From JACMLD01 sp040007355 (GTDB lineage Bacteria > Bacteroidota > Bacteroidia > Chitinophagales > Chitinophagaceae), in the NCBI GenBank assembly GCA_040007355.1, contig JBDTVE010000232.1:1-22037 (forward strand): a stretch of 22,037 bases of DNA, in the 5' to 3' direction. How positions within the stretch are numbered: position 1 is the stretch's first letter; each line of letters opens with the position of its first letter. The position numbers and the translations under genes are program-made. The notes below the pieces were generated by a model that ran no database searches, was not told the origin of the DNA, and saw only the letters and a program-made list of their open reading frames with translations. Below are positions 4,896 through 13,507 of the stretch, piece after piece.

Positions 4896-7800
4896 ATGAG
4901 AAGATTAATGGGTTTTGCATTGTTCTTTACCGGGTTGCTCCTGACCTGCACCTGTGCCCAGGCCCAGGAAAGAGTCATCTCCGGTGTGGTTTCCGGTGAA
5001 GATTCTGTGGTGCTCACCGGCGTAACCGTAACAGTAAAAGGCACTAAGAAAACAACTCTTACAGACAGTGACGGACGGTTTACCATCCGGGCCGCAAAAG
5101 GCGATGTACTTCATTTAACCTATGTTGGCTTTACTGCGCAGGACGTAGTTGTGGGTAGCGGCGATAACATCAGCACAATGCTCCAACATGGACAATCGGG
5201 CTCCCTGGAAGACGTGGTGGTGGTTGGGTATGGTACCCAGCGCAAAGCAAATCTTACCGGTGCAGTAAGTACCGTGGATATTACCAAAACTTTTGGCAGT
5301 AAACCATTGACCGATCCGTCCAAGGCATTGCAGGGCGTTGTTCCGGGTCTCACCATCCAATATGGAAATGGCGGACTCACCGCAGGTGCTTCCATTAACA
5401 TACGCGGGCTTGGTTCCGTGAACGGTTCCAGCCGGCCCCTGATATTGGTAGACAATGTGGAAACCCAGGACCTGACACTTGTAAATCCCAATGATATAGA
5501 AAGTGTGTCCGTACTTAAAGACGCTGCCTCCACTTCTATTTATGGTGCAAGAGCAGCTTTTGGCGTGATACTGATTAAAACAAAGATGGGCAAGAAAAAC
5601 CAGAAGATGACGGTGAGCTATAATAACAATTTCGCCTGGAATACCCCGACCGTGCTGCCCGATTTCGCCAACCCCGTGGATGAACTGGCCGGTTTGAATG
5701 AAGCGGCCACCAGCGCACAGCTTACACCTGAAACTTTTGGGATGAACCTGGTAAAACTCCGCGATGGCATCATTAACTGGCAGAAGAATTATGCCGGCAA
5801 AAACGGTCATGAAATGGTAAAAGGTGAAGACTGGAACGTAGAACCGGACGGCCGCACCTATTTCTACAAAGTATGGAACCCTAAAAAGGAAATGCTCAAC
5901 AAATTTACTTTTTCCCAGCAACACAATATCAGCGTTCAGGGGGGCAGCGATAAACTTGCTTATTATTTATCCGGCGGATACAGCCACGATGGAGGCATTT
6001 TTAGAATGAATCCAGATGAAGTGGGAAAATACAATATTACGGTAGGATTAAATGCCAGTCCTACTAAGTGGCTTGACCTCAGCGTAAAGACTATTTACCG
6101 GAACTATAATTATGACTACCCCTATGGCTACCAGGACTACTGGTATTATTTCTGGCGCTGGGGTTCTTATTTTCCTTATGGAACCTACCAGGGTAAATAT
6201 TTCAGAACCAATTCTGCCTATATGAACGGCGCAAGCCAGTCGAACGCTAATGATAATTACCAGCGCATTGACGTAGGGGCTACCATCAAAATAAACCCGC
6301 ACCTGAATATTAGGGCAGACTACAGTATTGTGAGGGATAATATACTGCGCCACTCCACTGGCGGCCCGGTTATGGCCTGGGATTACTGGACTGCAGGAGC
6401 GCTTAACCTGGTAGATGTAGCCAGTGCAACCTCTAACCAGACTACCTATTCTACTGGTCGTTTAAAAACCAATACATTCAATGCATACGCAACGTATCAA
6501 AATACCTTTGCCGCAAACCACAATATAAAAGTGACTGCTGGTATGAATGCGGAAGATGATGAAACCATCAATTTTGATGCAACAAAAATGGGTTTACTGG
6601 ATCAGACCCAGGGGGAATTAGCATTAACATCGGGTGCAGGCAACGCAATCGGCACCGGTTCAGGTATCAATGGCTTTCTGACCAATGGGCATGGAAAACG
6701 GGCTTTTGCCGGCTTTTTTGGAAGAATCAATTATGATTATAAAGGCAAATACCTACTTGAATTAAACGAGCGCTACGATGGGTCTTCTTATTTCCCGTTA
6801 AACGACCGCTGGGCACTTTTCCCGTCAGCCTCTGCCGGTTACCGCATCAGTGAGGAAAATTTTATGTCAGGCATCAAACCTGTTATATCTGAATTGAAAG
6901 TCCGCGCTTCTTATGGAGAACTGGGCAACCAGGACCTTGGGTCTATTTATTTTCTGCCAACGATGGGCGGTGGAACGGTAAACTGGTTAACGCCTACGGG
7001 AACAGCACTTACGCCTTATATCGGGCAACCGCAGGCCATTGCCAATTCATTACAATGGGAAAGGGTGAACACCCTTGATTTTGGAGCAGATATGCGCTTT
7101 TTGAAAAATCATGTGGGGCTTAGTATTGACTGGTACGAAAGAAATACAAAGGGAATGGTTCAGGCAACCAGTGTTCCTTCAACGTTTGGTACAACAGGAC
7201 CAAGGATCAATGCTGGCAATTTCAGGACAAGGGGTTATGAAATTGCAATAGATGCAAATTACGCTGTAAACAAGGATATGTCGCTTTACGGTACGCTTAC
7301 GTTTACAGACTATACAACCGTCTTTACAAAATGGAACAATCCCAACTTGTCAATCTCAAATGCCAGTGGTGTAAATTATGTTGGCAAAAGATTTGGCGAA
7401 ATCTGGGGTTTTCAGACAGCGGGCTTTATTTCGTCCTCCGCCGATTCAGCTAAAATTCCGTCGCAAAAAAACCTGCAGACTGGCTTGTTTACGTATGGTC
7501 CTGGTGATATTAAATATGCTGACCTAAATGGGGATGGTAAAATTGATGGCGGCAAGACAACCTTGCCAGACCATGGAGACCTGAAAGTGATCGGCAATAC
7601 CCAACCCCGGTACCAGTATAGTGCAAGGCTTGGCGGCACCTGGAAAAATTTTGACCTGGACGTATTCATACAGGGTGTGGGTGAGCGCAGCATATGGGGC
7701 ATCGGCAATACCGTATTGCCCATGTACCAGAGCCTGGACATCCTGTACGCCAACCAGCTTGACTACTGGACACCTACCCATACCAATGCCAAATATCCAG

Positions 7801-8129
7801 CGCTTTACCCCAATAATACCGGTGGAACCGTGCCTGGTATCTCAGCAGGCAGCAATAATTTCTATCCACAGACAGCTTACCTGCTGAACATGGCTTATTG
7901 CCGGCTGAAAAATGTAACAGTTGGGTATAGTATATCCAACCGCCTGCTGAACAGGTACAGCATACAAAAATTAAGAATATACCTGAGCGGACAAAACCTG
8001 GCAACCATTTCAAATGTTGGCGCGCCCATTGACCCGGAATTAACGGACCCCAGCAGCACCGGTTCTTTTACCGGTCGTAACTGGCCGTTTAGCAGGACCT
8101 ATTCATTTGGTGTACAACTTAATTTTTAA
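4896..8129 (+). CDS. SusC/RagA-family TonB-dependent outer-membrane transporter
   Basis: A 1,077-residue protein with a signal peptide (MRRLMGFALF..., cleavage expected after the AQAQ near residue 24). It has a carboxypeptidase-regulatory-like domain (about 27-98, with DSDGRF), the SusC signature DVVVVGYGTQ (106-115), a TonB plug (about 115-230, including NIRG at 168-171 and LKDAASTSIYGARAAFG at 207-223), then a long beta-barrel ending in the aromatic TYSFGVQLNF. An EF-hand-like DLNGDGKID loop, common in SusC proteins, lies around residue 875. It imports a ligand captured by the SusD partner, powered by TonB-ExbBD. There are no anti-sigma STN domain sequences at the N-terminus, which fits control by the adjacent DeoR protein rather than by a FecI/FecR pair. 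Confidence 0.95.
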   Translation: MRRLMGFALFFTGLLLTCTCAQAQERVISGVVSGEDSVVLTGVTVTVKGTKKTTLTDSDGRFTIRAAKGDVLHLTYVGFTAQDVVVGSGDNISTMLQHGQSGSLEDVVVVGYGTQRKANLTGAVSTVDITKTFGSKPLTDPSKALQGVVPGLTIQYGNGGLTAGASINIRGLGSVNGSSRPLILVDNVETQDLTLVNPNDIESVSVLKDAASTSIYGARAAFGVILIKTKMGKKNQKMTVSYNNNFAWNTPTVLPDFANPVDELAGLNEAATSAQLTPETFGMNLVKLRDGIINWQKNYAGKNGHEMVKGEDWNVEPDGRTYFYKVWNPKKEMLNKFTFSQQHNISVQGGSDKLAYYLSGGYSHDGGIFRMNPDEVGKYNITVGLNASPTKWLDLSVKTIYRNYNYDYPYGYQDYWYYFWRWGSYFPYGTYQGKYFRTNSAYMNGASQSNANDNYQRIDVGATIKINPHLNIRADYSIVRDNILRHSTGGPVMAWDYWTAGALNLVDVASATSNQTTYSTGRLKTNTFNAYATYQNTFAANHNIKVTAGMNAEDDETINFDATKMGLLDQTQGELALTSGAGNAIGTGSGINGFLTNGHGKRAFAGFFGRINYDYKGKYLLELNERYDGSSYFPLNDRWALFPSASAGYRISEENFMSGIKPVISELKVRASYGELGNQDLGSIYFLPTMGGGTVNWLTPTGTALTPYIGQPQAIANSLQWERVNTLDFGADMRFLKNHVGLSIDWYERNTKGMVQATSVPSTFGTTGPRINAGNFRTRGYEIAIDANYAVNKDMSLYGTLTFTDYTTVFTKWNNPNLSISNASGVNYVGKRFGEIWGFQTAGFISSSADSAKIPSQKNLQTGLFTYGPGDIKYADLNGDGKIDGGKTTLPDHGDLKVIGNTQPRYQYSARLGGTWKNFDLDVFIQGVGERSIWGIGNTVLPMYQSLDILYANQLDYWTPTHTNAKYPALYPNNTGGTVPGISAGSNNFYPQTAYLLNMAYCRLKNVTVGYSISNRLLNRYSIQKLRIYLSGQNLATISNVGAPIDPELTDPSSTGSFTGRNWPFSRTYSFGVQLNF

Positions 8130-8164
8130 ACAATCCCTTTGTTCATCTCTTAATGTTTGATATA

Positions 8165-9847
8165 ATGAGAACGATAAAAAAATTAATACCGGTTTTATTG
8201 CTACTGTTTTTTACAATCATTTCCTGTAAAAAATACGTGGATGTTACCAACCCGGACACCCTGGTAGATCCCGGTTACTGGAAAAATGAAAACAGTGTGC
8301 GCACCTATGCCTGGGAGTTCTATGCCATGTTCAATGGTTACGGCAACGGATCATCTACCAGTGGCGATTTTTATTTCCCAACGCTTACAGATGATCAGAC
8401 TGCAGCAACCTTTACACAGTTTCCGCAAACCACTGCGGCTAGTAATAACGATTGGTTTTTTGGGTATGTGCGCAAGGCCAATATCATGCTGGAAAGAATT
8501 GACCAGGTAGACATGTCGGAAGAAGCCAAAAACCACTGGAAGGGCATTGCGCACTTTTTCAGAGCGCTCCAATATTTTAAATTGGTACAGTCCTTTGGTG
8601 CGGTACCGTTTTATAACCACTCACTTGAACTTACTGATTCTACCCAGATTTATAAGCCAAGAGACAGCCGCCAACTGGTAATGGACAGTGTACTGCAGGA
8701 TATCAATTTCGCGGTTGCCAACCTGCGGCAGAAAGACCTCGCAAACACCGTTAACAAAGATGTAGCCAACGCGCTGAAATCAAGAATTGGTTTATATGAG
8801 GGCACCTACCGTAAATACCATACGGAATTATCACTGCCCGATGCCGACAAATTTTTGCAGGCCGCCAAAGACGGAGCACAGGCTATCATGAGCAATTCGG
8901 CTTATACACTGGCCAACAACTACCAGACCAGTTACAATTCTGATGATCTCTCTACCGACAAGGAAATGCTCCTGTACAAACGGTATGAGGCAGGGTTACT
9001 TCAACATTCACTGATTGCCTATAACTACAGCAGCACCACCATGAGCGGGCTTTCCAAATCCGCCGTGGAATCTTACCCGGCTAATGACGGCCTGCCCATT
9101 GGTGTTTCACCACTTTACCAGGGCGATGCTGACATCAGCAAAGTGGTGGCCAACCGGGATAAGCGTTTAAGCCTGACTGTTGACAGCACCTATCTTTATT
9201 ACAAAGGACACATCAAAAATAGCCTGGTATCCAGCACAGGTTACCGTCCTACTAAGTTTCTGCCCGATACCAATAAACTGAAAACGATTCCAACCGCTAT
9301 CAACACGGGGATTACCGATGCGCCGTTGTTCTGGCTGGCGGAAGTATATGTGAATTATGCCGAGGCAGCTGCTGAACTGGACCAATTGGGCAAGTATACT
9401 TTTGTGCAAGCAGATTTGGACAATACTGTTAACAAATTAAGGGCAAGGGCCGGCGTGGCAAAATTAATGTACGAAGGCAGCCAGAATGTTTCCGCCTCCG
9501 GAACACCTTTTGTTGATCCAAAAAAAGATGCGGATGTAAGCTCACTGGTATGGGAGATAAGACGAGAGCGCCGTGTGGAACTGATGATGGATGGATTCCG
9601 TTTCCAAGACCTCATGCGATGGAAAAAAGGTGTCTACCTGAACAGTACACTAAACCCCGATTCTTACCTGGGTGCCAAAGTACCTGCCAATGGAACGGTG
9701 GTACTCAATCCAAACGGATATATTGTGCCTTATGCCACGCAGCGAACTTTTATAGACCCTAAAAATTATCTGTCGGCTATCCCCACGAACCAGATCCTGT
9801 TGTACCCGTCTTCTATCCAGGCCGGTATGCAGAACCCCGGCTGGTAG
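8165..9847 (+). CDS. SusD/RagB-family outer-membrane lipoprotein
   Basis: A 560-residue partner of the SusC protein 35 bp upstream. I take ATG 8165 rather than ATG 8153 because it gives a compact lipoprotein signal (MRTIKKLIPVLLLLFF, lipobox IISC, lipidated Cys21); the longer form adds only MFDI. The N-terminal half is the SusD TPR-like region (HFFRALQYFKLVQSFGAVPF, about 130-150). The C-terminal half carries the RagB/SusD signature EIRRERRVELMMDGFRFQDL with the following MRWKKG (about 465-490). It should sit on the cell surface as the ligand-binding lid of the SusC barrel. Nothing looks truncated. Confidence 0.95.
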   Translation: MRTIKKLIPVLLLLFFTIISCKKYVDVTNPDTLVDPGYWKNENSVRTYAWEFYAMFNGYGNGSSTSGDFYFPTLTDDQTAATFTQFPQTTAASNNDWFFGYVRKANIMLERIDQVDMSEEAKNHWKGIAHFFRALQYFKLVQSFGAVPFYNHSLELTDSTQIYKPRDSRQLVMDSVLQDINFAVANLRQKDLANTVNKDVANALKSRIGLYEGTYRKYHTELSLPDADKFLQAAKDGAQAIMSNSAYTLANNYQTSYNSDDLSTDKEMLLYKRYEAGLLQHSLIAYNYSSTTMSGLSKSAVESYPANDGLPIGVSPLYQGDADISKVVANRDKRLSLTVDSTYLYYKGHIKNSLVSSTGYRPTKFLPDTNKLKTIPTAINTGITDAPLFWLAEVYVNYAEAAAELDQLGKYTFVQADLDNTVNKLRARAGVAKLMYEGSQNVSASGTPFVDPKKDADVSSLVWEIRRERRVELMMDGFRFQDLMRWKKGVYLNSTLNPDSYLGAKVPANGTVVLNPNGYIVPYATQRTFIDPKNYLSAIPTNQILLYPSSIQAGMQNPGW

Positions 9848-9869
9848 TAGCAGCCCTAACGAAATCCGT

Positions 9870-9913
9870 ATAATGAATGCCGGCTGCCCATTCCGGGTGG
9901 CCGCATTCATTAT
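9870..9913 (+). terminator. strong intercistronic hairpin between the SusD and phosphoesterase genes
   Basis: Perfect 11-bp arms, ATAATGAATGC (9870-9880) and GCATTCATTAT (9903-9913), with further partial pairing inside (GGC/GCC and CCC/GGG). It is not followed by a T-run, so full termination is doubtful. Attenuation or protection of the upstream susCD mRNA is equally likely. Confidence 0.6.
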
Positions 9914-9974
9914 AAATCTATAAGCCTTGTATGTTCCTGCCCGTATTTATTACAGTGTAAATAATACTACCCTG

Positions 9975-11825
9975 ATGATAAAAAAATATTGCTCCCTGTT
10001 TGTTTTGTTATTTTGTATGAGCGTTTTAGTCGCCCAGGAAACGTCCCTGGTTTTTGTGCACCTCTCCGATACCCATGTGGGTAGCGGCACCGGCGCGGAA
10101 GACCTTCGGCGAACGGTAAATGACATCAATGAAAACCCGGCTATTCAATTTATCGTTATCTCCGGAGACATCACCGAGTTTGGCGCCGATGAAGAACTAA
10201 AACTGGCCAAACAAATCCTGGACAGTTTACAAAAGCCCTGGCATCTTATTCCGGGCAACCACGATGGCAACTGGTCTGAAAGTGGCGCCAATTCATTCAA
10301 AAAAATTTTTGGCAGCGAGACCTTTGCCTTTCAGGCAGGCAAATATATTTTCCTGGGTACCGCCTGCGGACCAAACATGCGCATGGGCCCCGGTCAGATT
10401 CCCCGGGAAGATATTGTATGGCTGGACAGCACACTAAAAGCCATCCCCGACAGTACCCCGCTGATCTTTGTGAACCATTACCCGCAGAACGATGCACTCA
10501 ATAACTGGTACGAGGCCCTTGACCGGCTCAAACAAAAAAATATAGAGCTGGTGATTTGCGGTCATGGACATAGCAACCATAAATTGAATTTCGAAGGTAT
10601 CCCCGGTATCATGGGCCGGTCTAACCTACGCGCCCGTGCGGCCGTGGGCGGCTATAATATTGTGACCATTAAAAACGATTCCGTTACCTATGAAGAAAGA
10701 ACGCCGGGTGTAAAAACAAACCCGCCCTGGAACGTTGTTGCCATCAAAAACCACCATTTTAATAAACAGGCTTCTTCCTGGCCGCGACCCTCCTACGCGG
10801 TAAACGATAGCTTTCCGGGCGTAACAGAAAAATGGGACTACCACGATAACAGCGATATCGGTTCCGGTACGGCCGCCGACAGGGGACTGGTTTTTACCAC
10901 CAACACAAATGGAGAAATAAGGGCGCTGAACAAAAAGGATGGTCAACCTGCCTGGACATATTCCACCAACGGGAAGATCTATTCCATCCCGGCCACCGCT
11001 CATAAAACAGTGGTTGCGGGCTCGTCTGACGGCTATATCTATTCGCTTTCTGAAACCGATGGCCGGTTGAAATGGAAATTTCAAACCGGCGGCGCTGTAC
11101 TGGCCCACCCGCTCATCTATAAAAAAACGGTTTATATAGGCGCTTCAGACGGGCATTTCAGGGCATTACGGCTGAGCGACGGCAAACTGCGCTGGGATTT
11201 TGACGGGGTAAAGGGTTTCGTGGTTGATAAACCGCTGATCTATGACAATCGTATTTATTTTGGCTGCTGGAACAATGATTTTTATTGTCTTGACCTGGAA
11301 ACGGGCACTCTGGTATGGAAATGGAATAACGGCAGTGGCAACCGCATGTACTCCCCCGCCGCCTGTCTTCCGGCCGCTGCCCATAACCGCGTGTTTATTG
11401 TAGCGCCCGATAGGTACATGACTGCGCTGGATGCTCTCACCGGTGCTGTTATCTGGCGAAAACAGATGCCCGACCTGCGCGTACGGGAGTCCATGGGATT
11501 GTCGGCCGACAGCAGCCTGGTATTTGTGAAAACGATGGAGGGCCAGGTATATGGCATTTCAACCACGGCAGCTGATATGCTGCCAGCCTGGAAATCGGAG
11601 TCCTCCCTGGGATATGAGATCTGCCCCACATCCATCGTGGAGAAAGACCATATTGTTTTTGTGCCGGGCCAGTCCGGACTAACAGTGGCGCTAAACCGTG
11701 CTGATGGAAAGGTGCTGTGGAAACACAAAACTTCCAACGGCCTGGTCACCCATTTGCTACCACTGGATAAACATCAATTGCTGGTTACTACTATGGATGG
11801 TGAAGTCTCTTTGCTTCAATATTGA
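9975..11825 (+). CDS. secreted metallophosphoesterase fused to a PQQ-type beta-propeller
   Basis: A 616-residue protein from ATG 9975, which gives a clean signal peptide (MIKKYCSLFVLLFCMSVLVAQ) without a lipobox. A frame extension from 9927 adds 16 residues that spoil it. Residues about 25-210 are a calcineurin-like phosphoesterase with the metal ligands visible: SDTH (Asp32, His34), GD (Asp65), GNHD (Asn95, His96), NH (His168) and GHGH (His197, His199). Residues about 290-616 are repeated blades of the PQQ/BamB-like type (GEIRALNKKDGQPAWTY, GYIYSLSETDGRLKWKF, GHFRALRLSDGKLRWDF, and so on). The enzyme should hydrolyse a phosphomonoester or phosphodiester in the periplasm or outside the cell. 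The propeller may hold a substrate or partner. It follows the susCD pair at 128 bp on the same strand and is the locus's only enzyme. Confidence 0.85.
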   Translation: MIKKYCSLFVLLFCMSVLVAQETSLVFVHLSDTHVGSGTGAEDLRRTVNDINENPAIQFIVISGDITEFGADEELKLAKQILDSLQKPWHLIPGNHDGNWSESGANSFKKIFGSETFAFQAGKYIFLGTACGPNMRMGPGQIPREDIVWLDSTLKAIPDSTPLIFVNHYPQNDALNNWYEALDRLKQKNIELVICGHGHSNHKLNFEGIPGIMGRSNLRARAAVGGYNIVTIKNDSVTYEERTPGVKTNPPWNVVAIKNHHFNKQASSWPRPSYAVNDSFPGVTEKWDYHDNSDIGSGTAADRGLVFTTNTNGEIRALNKKDGQPAWTYSTNGKIYSIPATAHKTVVAGSSDGYIYSLSETDGRLKWKFQTGGAVLAHPLIYKKTVYIGASDGHFRALRLSDGKLRWDFDGVKGFVVDKPLIYDNRIYFGCWNNDFYCLDLETGTLVWKWNNGSGNRMYSPAACLPAAAHNRVFIVAPDRYMTALDALTGAVIWRKQMPDLRVRESMGLSADSSLVFVKTMEGQVYGISTTAADMLPAWKSESSLGYEICPTSIVEKDHIVFVPGQSGLTVALNRADGKVLWKHKTSNGLVTHLLPLDKHQLLVTTMDGEVSLLQY

Positions 11826-12065
11826 GTAGGTCTTAATTCTCTGCCTGTTTGATTTTGCGCCGGGGTTAGCCTGGCAACCCGGGAAGCCCGATCTTACGTC
11901 AGTACAAACGGTGCAGGATATGCGCGGGTGGATAACCCCGGGACATTATTGCGTCAAAAGCCGGAAGCACCCTCGTGCAAACGCAACGCAGGTCGGATAA
12001 TCATTGTACCAGTACCGAGATCAATGGTTGTAACCAGGCGCTATGAACAGCGCATGCCGGGCCGC
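11826..12065. other. convergent intergenic region with nested inverted repeats
   Basis: It lies between the 3' ends of the phosphoesterase (plus) and the SpmAB-like gene (minus). A 9-bp perfect inverted pair, CCGGGGTTA (11860-11868) and TAACCCCGG (11933-11941), encloses a smaller hairpin (CCGGGGTT with AACCCGG, about 11860-11883) that uses the same left arm, so the two folds exclude each other. A short stem GCGCT/AGCGC lies at 12038-12053. None has a T-run. A 65-codon frame at 11928-12125 is not convincing. Confidence 0.4.
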
Positions 12066-13337
12066 TTACCCAAAAAACAAATAGCAGAGGAAAATAGAAG
12101 TGATCACGCCTACCAGGTCGGCTAGCAGCATGGCGCCAATGGCATAGCGGGTGTTTTTTACGTTCACCGATCCAAAATAAACGGCTATCACATAAAAAGT
12201 GGTATCGGATGCGCCCTGGAAAATACCCGATAGCCGGCTGGCAAACGAATCCGGTCCGTAGACCGTCATGGTGCTCACCATCATGCCCCGGGCGGCACCC
12301 CCGCTGAGTGGTCTTATCAGGGCCGTGGGCAAGCCTTCCACGAAACGGGTATCGGAACCCAGCAAAACAAAAAAATGTTTTATGGCGTTAATGACCACGT
12401 CGAACGTGCCGCTGGTGCGCAGCATACTAATGGCAACCAGGATGCCTACCAGGTAAGGGATAATACGGATGGCGGTATCAAAACCGCTCCTGGCGCCATC
12501 AATAAAAGCATCGAAAATATTGATCTTCTTATAAACCCCGCCCAACACAATCAGCAGAAAAACCAGCAGTATAAGGCCATTGCTCAACACACCCGAAAAA
12601 GACTGCAGTCCTGCCGTACTGAGACTGGCAATATAAAGCACCAGTAAGGCAATTACCGCGCTGATGCTAAGCACCCACATAACAATCACTGGTTGCAGCA
12701 CATTGATCTTTTGTTTGAACGATACCACCAGCATAGCCGTTACCGTGCCCACAAAAGTGACTATCATACAAGGAATAAATATATCGGTAGGATTGCTGGC
12801 ATGCTGAGAAGCACGGATGGCAATTACGCTGATGGGAATAATATTGAGACCGGCGGCGTGCAGACACAGGAACATGATCTGTGCATTGGAAGCGGTTTCC
12901 TTTTGCGGGTTAATTTCCTGCAGGCTTTCCATGGCCTTCAACCCAAAAGGTGTGGCGGCATTGTCAAGCCCCAGCAGGTTGGCAGAAAAATTCAGGATCA
13001 TATGTCCCATTGCCGGGTGCCCTTTGGGTATTTCAGGGAAGAGCTTGGAGAAAAACGGGCCTACAATCCGCGACAGCAACCGAATGCCACCGGCTTTTTC
13101 GGCAATGCTCATAAACCCGATAAAAAGGGACAGGATACCGATCAATTTCAGGCAGAGGTCTACCGCGACCCAGCAGGTTTCAATAATACCATCTAGTTTT
13201 AGAGGATTGGCCGGGTCCGTTGCTTTGCCGGTCACCATCCAGCTGAAAATCTGGGTATCTCCAAGAAAAAAGCATTTTATACCCGCCACTACGATGGCGA
13301 CAATGATAAATGCCGACCATATCCTGCTAAGCACCAT
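12066..13337 (-). CDS. SpmA-SpmB fusion, nucleoside-recognition (Gate) domain membrane protein
   Basis: A 423-residue polytopic inner-membrane protein. The N-terminal half resembles spore maturation protein SpmA, including NFSANLLGLDNAATPFGLKAM (about 153-173). The C-terminal half resembles SpmB, including GFDTAIRIIPYLVGILVAISM, RPLSGGAARGMM, GPDSFASRLSGIFQGASDTTFYV and YFGSVNVKNTRYAIG up to the last helices. In Firmicutes these are separate genes involved in spore core dehydration. Bacteroidota commonly carry the fused form although they do not sporulate, and its substrate there is unknown. The gene is divergent from ychF and convergent with the phosphoesterase. I see no exact TAnnTTTG element upstream. 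Confidence 0.85.
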   Translation of the reverse strand: MVLSRIWSAFIIVAIVVAGIKCFFLGDTQIFSWMVTGKATDPANPLKLDGIIETCWVAVDLCLKLIGILSLFIGFMSIAEKAGGIRLLSRIVGPFFSKLFPEIPKGHPAMGHMILNFSANLLGLDNAATPFGLKAMESLQEINPQKETASNAQIMFLCLHAAGLNIIPISVIAIRASQHASNPTDIFIPCMIVTFVGTVTAMLVVSFKQKINVLQPVIVMWVLSISAVIALLVLYIASLSTAGLQSFSGVLSNGLILLVFLLIVLGGVYKKINIFDAFIDGARSGFDTAIRIIPYLVGILVAISMLRTSGTFDVVINAIKHFFVLLGSDTRFVEGLPTALIRPLSGGAARGMMVSTMTVYGPDSFASRLSGIFQGASDTTFYVIAVYFGSVNVKNTRYAIGAMLLADLVGVITSIFLCYLFFG

Positions 13338-13403
13338 AGAAACGATTTGATTAGGCTCTGAAGATAAATGATCCGGCTGAAATCACATCATCGGGCAAAA
13401 CAC

Positions 13404-13411
13404 TATATTTG
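13404..13411 (+). promoter_or_regulatory. promoter -7 element of ychF
   Basis: This reads TATATTTG followed by CCGCGC, a typical Bacteroidota -7 box. It lies 96 bp before the ychF start and overlaps an in-frame ATG at 13409, which rules that ATG out as the translation start. No clear -33 TTTG is visible. Confidence 0.6.
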
Positions 13412-13507
13412 CCGCGCAAAAATAGTCGAAAGTCGGTTGTTGATAATCTAAAGTCTAAATACTACTTACTAAAATCTATTTACTATCATCTTTATACTAC
13501 ATTCTAT

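Noticed and set aside
5115..5924. 269-codon minus-strand frame inside the SusC gene
   Set aside because: Fully antisense to a clear SusC plug and barrel; its length reflects codon composition of the real gene.
12693..13350. Long plus-strand frames opposite the SpmAB-like gene
   Set aside because: Antisense to a well-supported membrane protein; the translations have no coherent features.
13409..13507. N-terminal extension of YchF from ATG 13409
   Set aside because: The ATG lies in the promoter -7 box, and family members start at MNLQAGIVG (13508).
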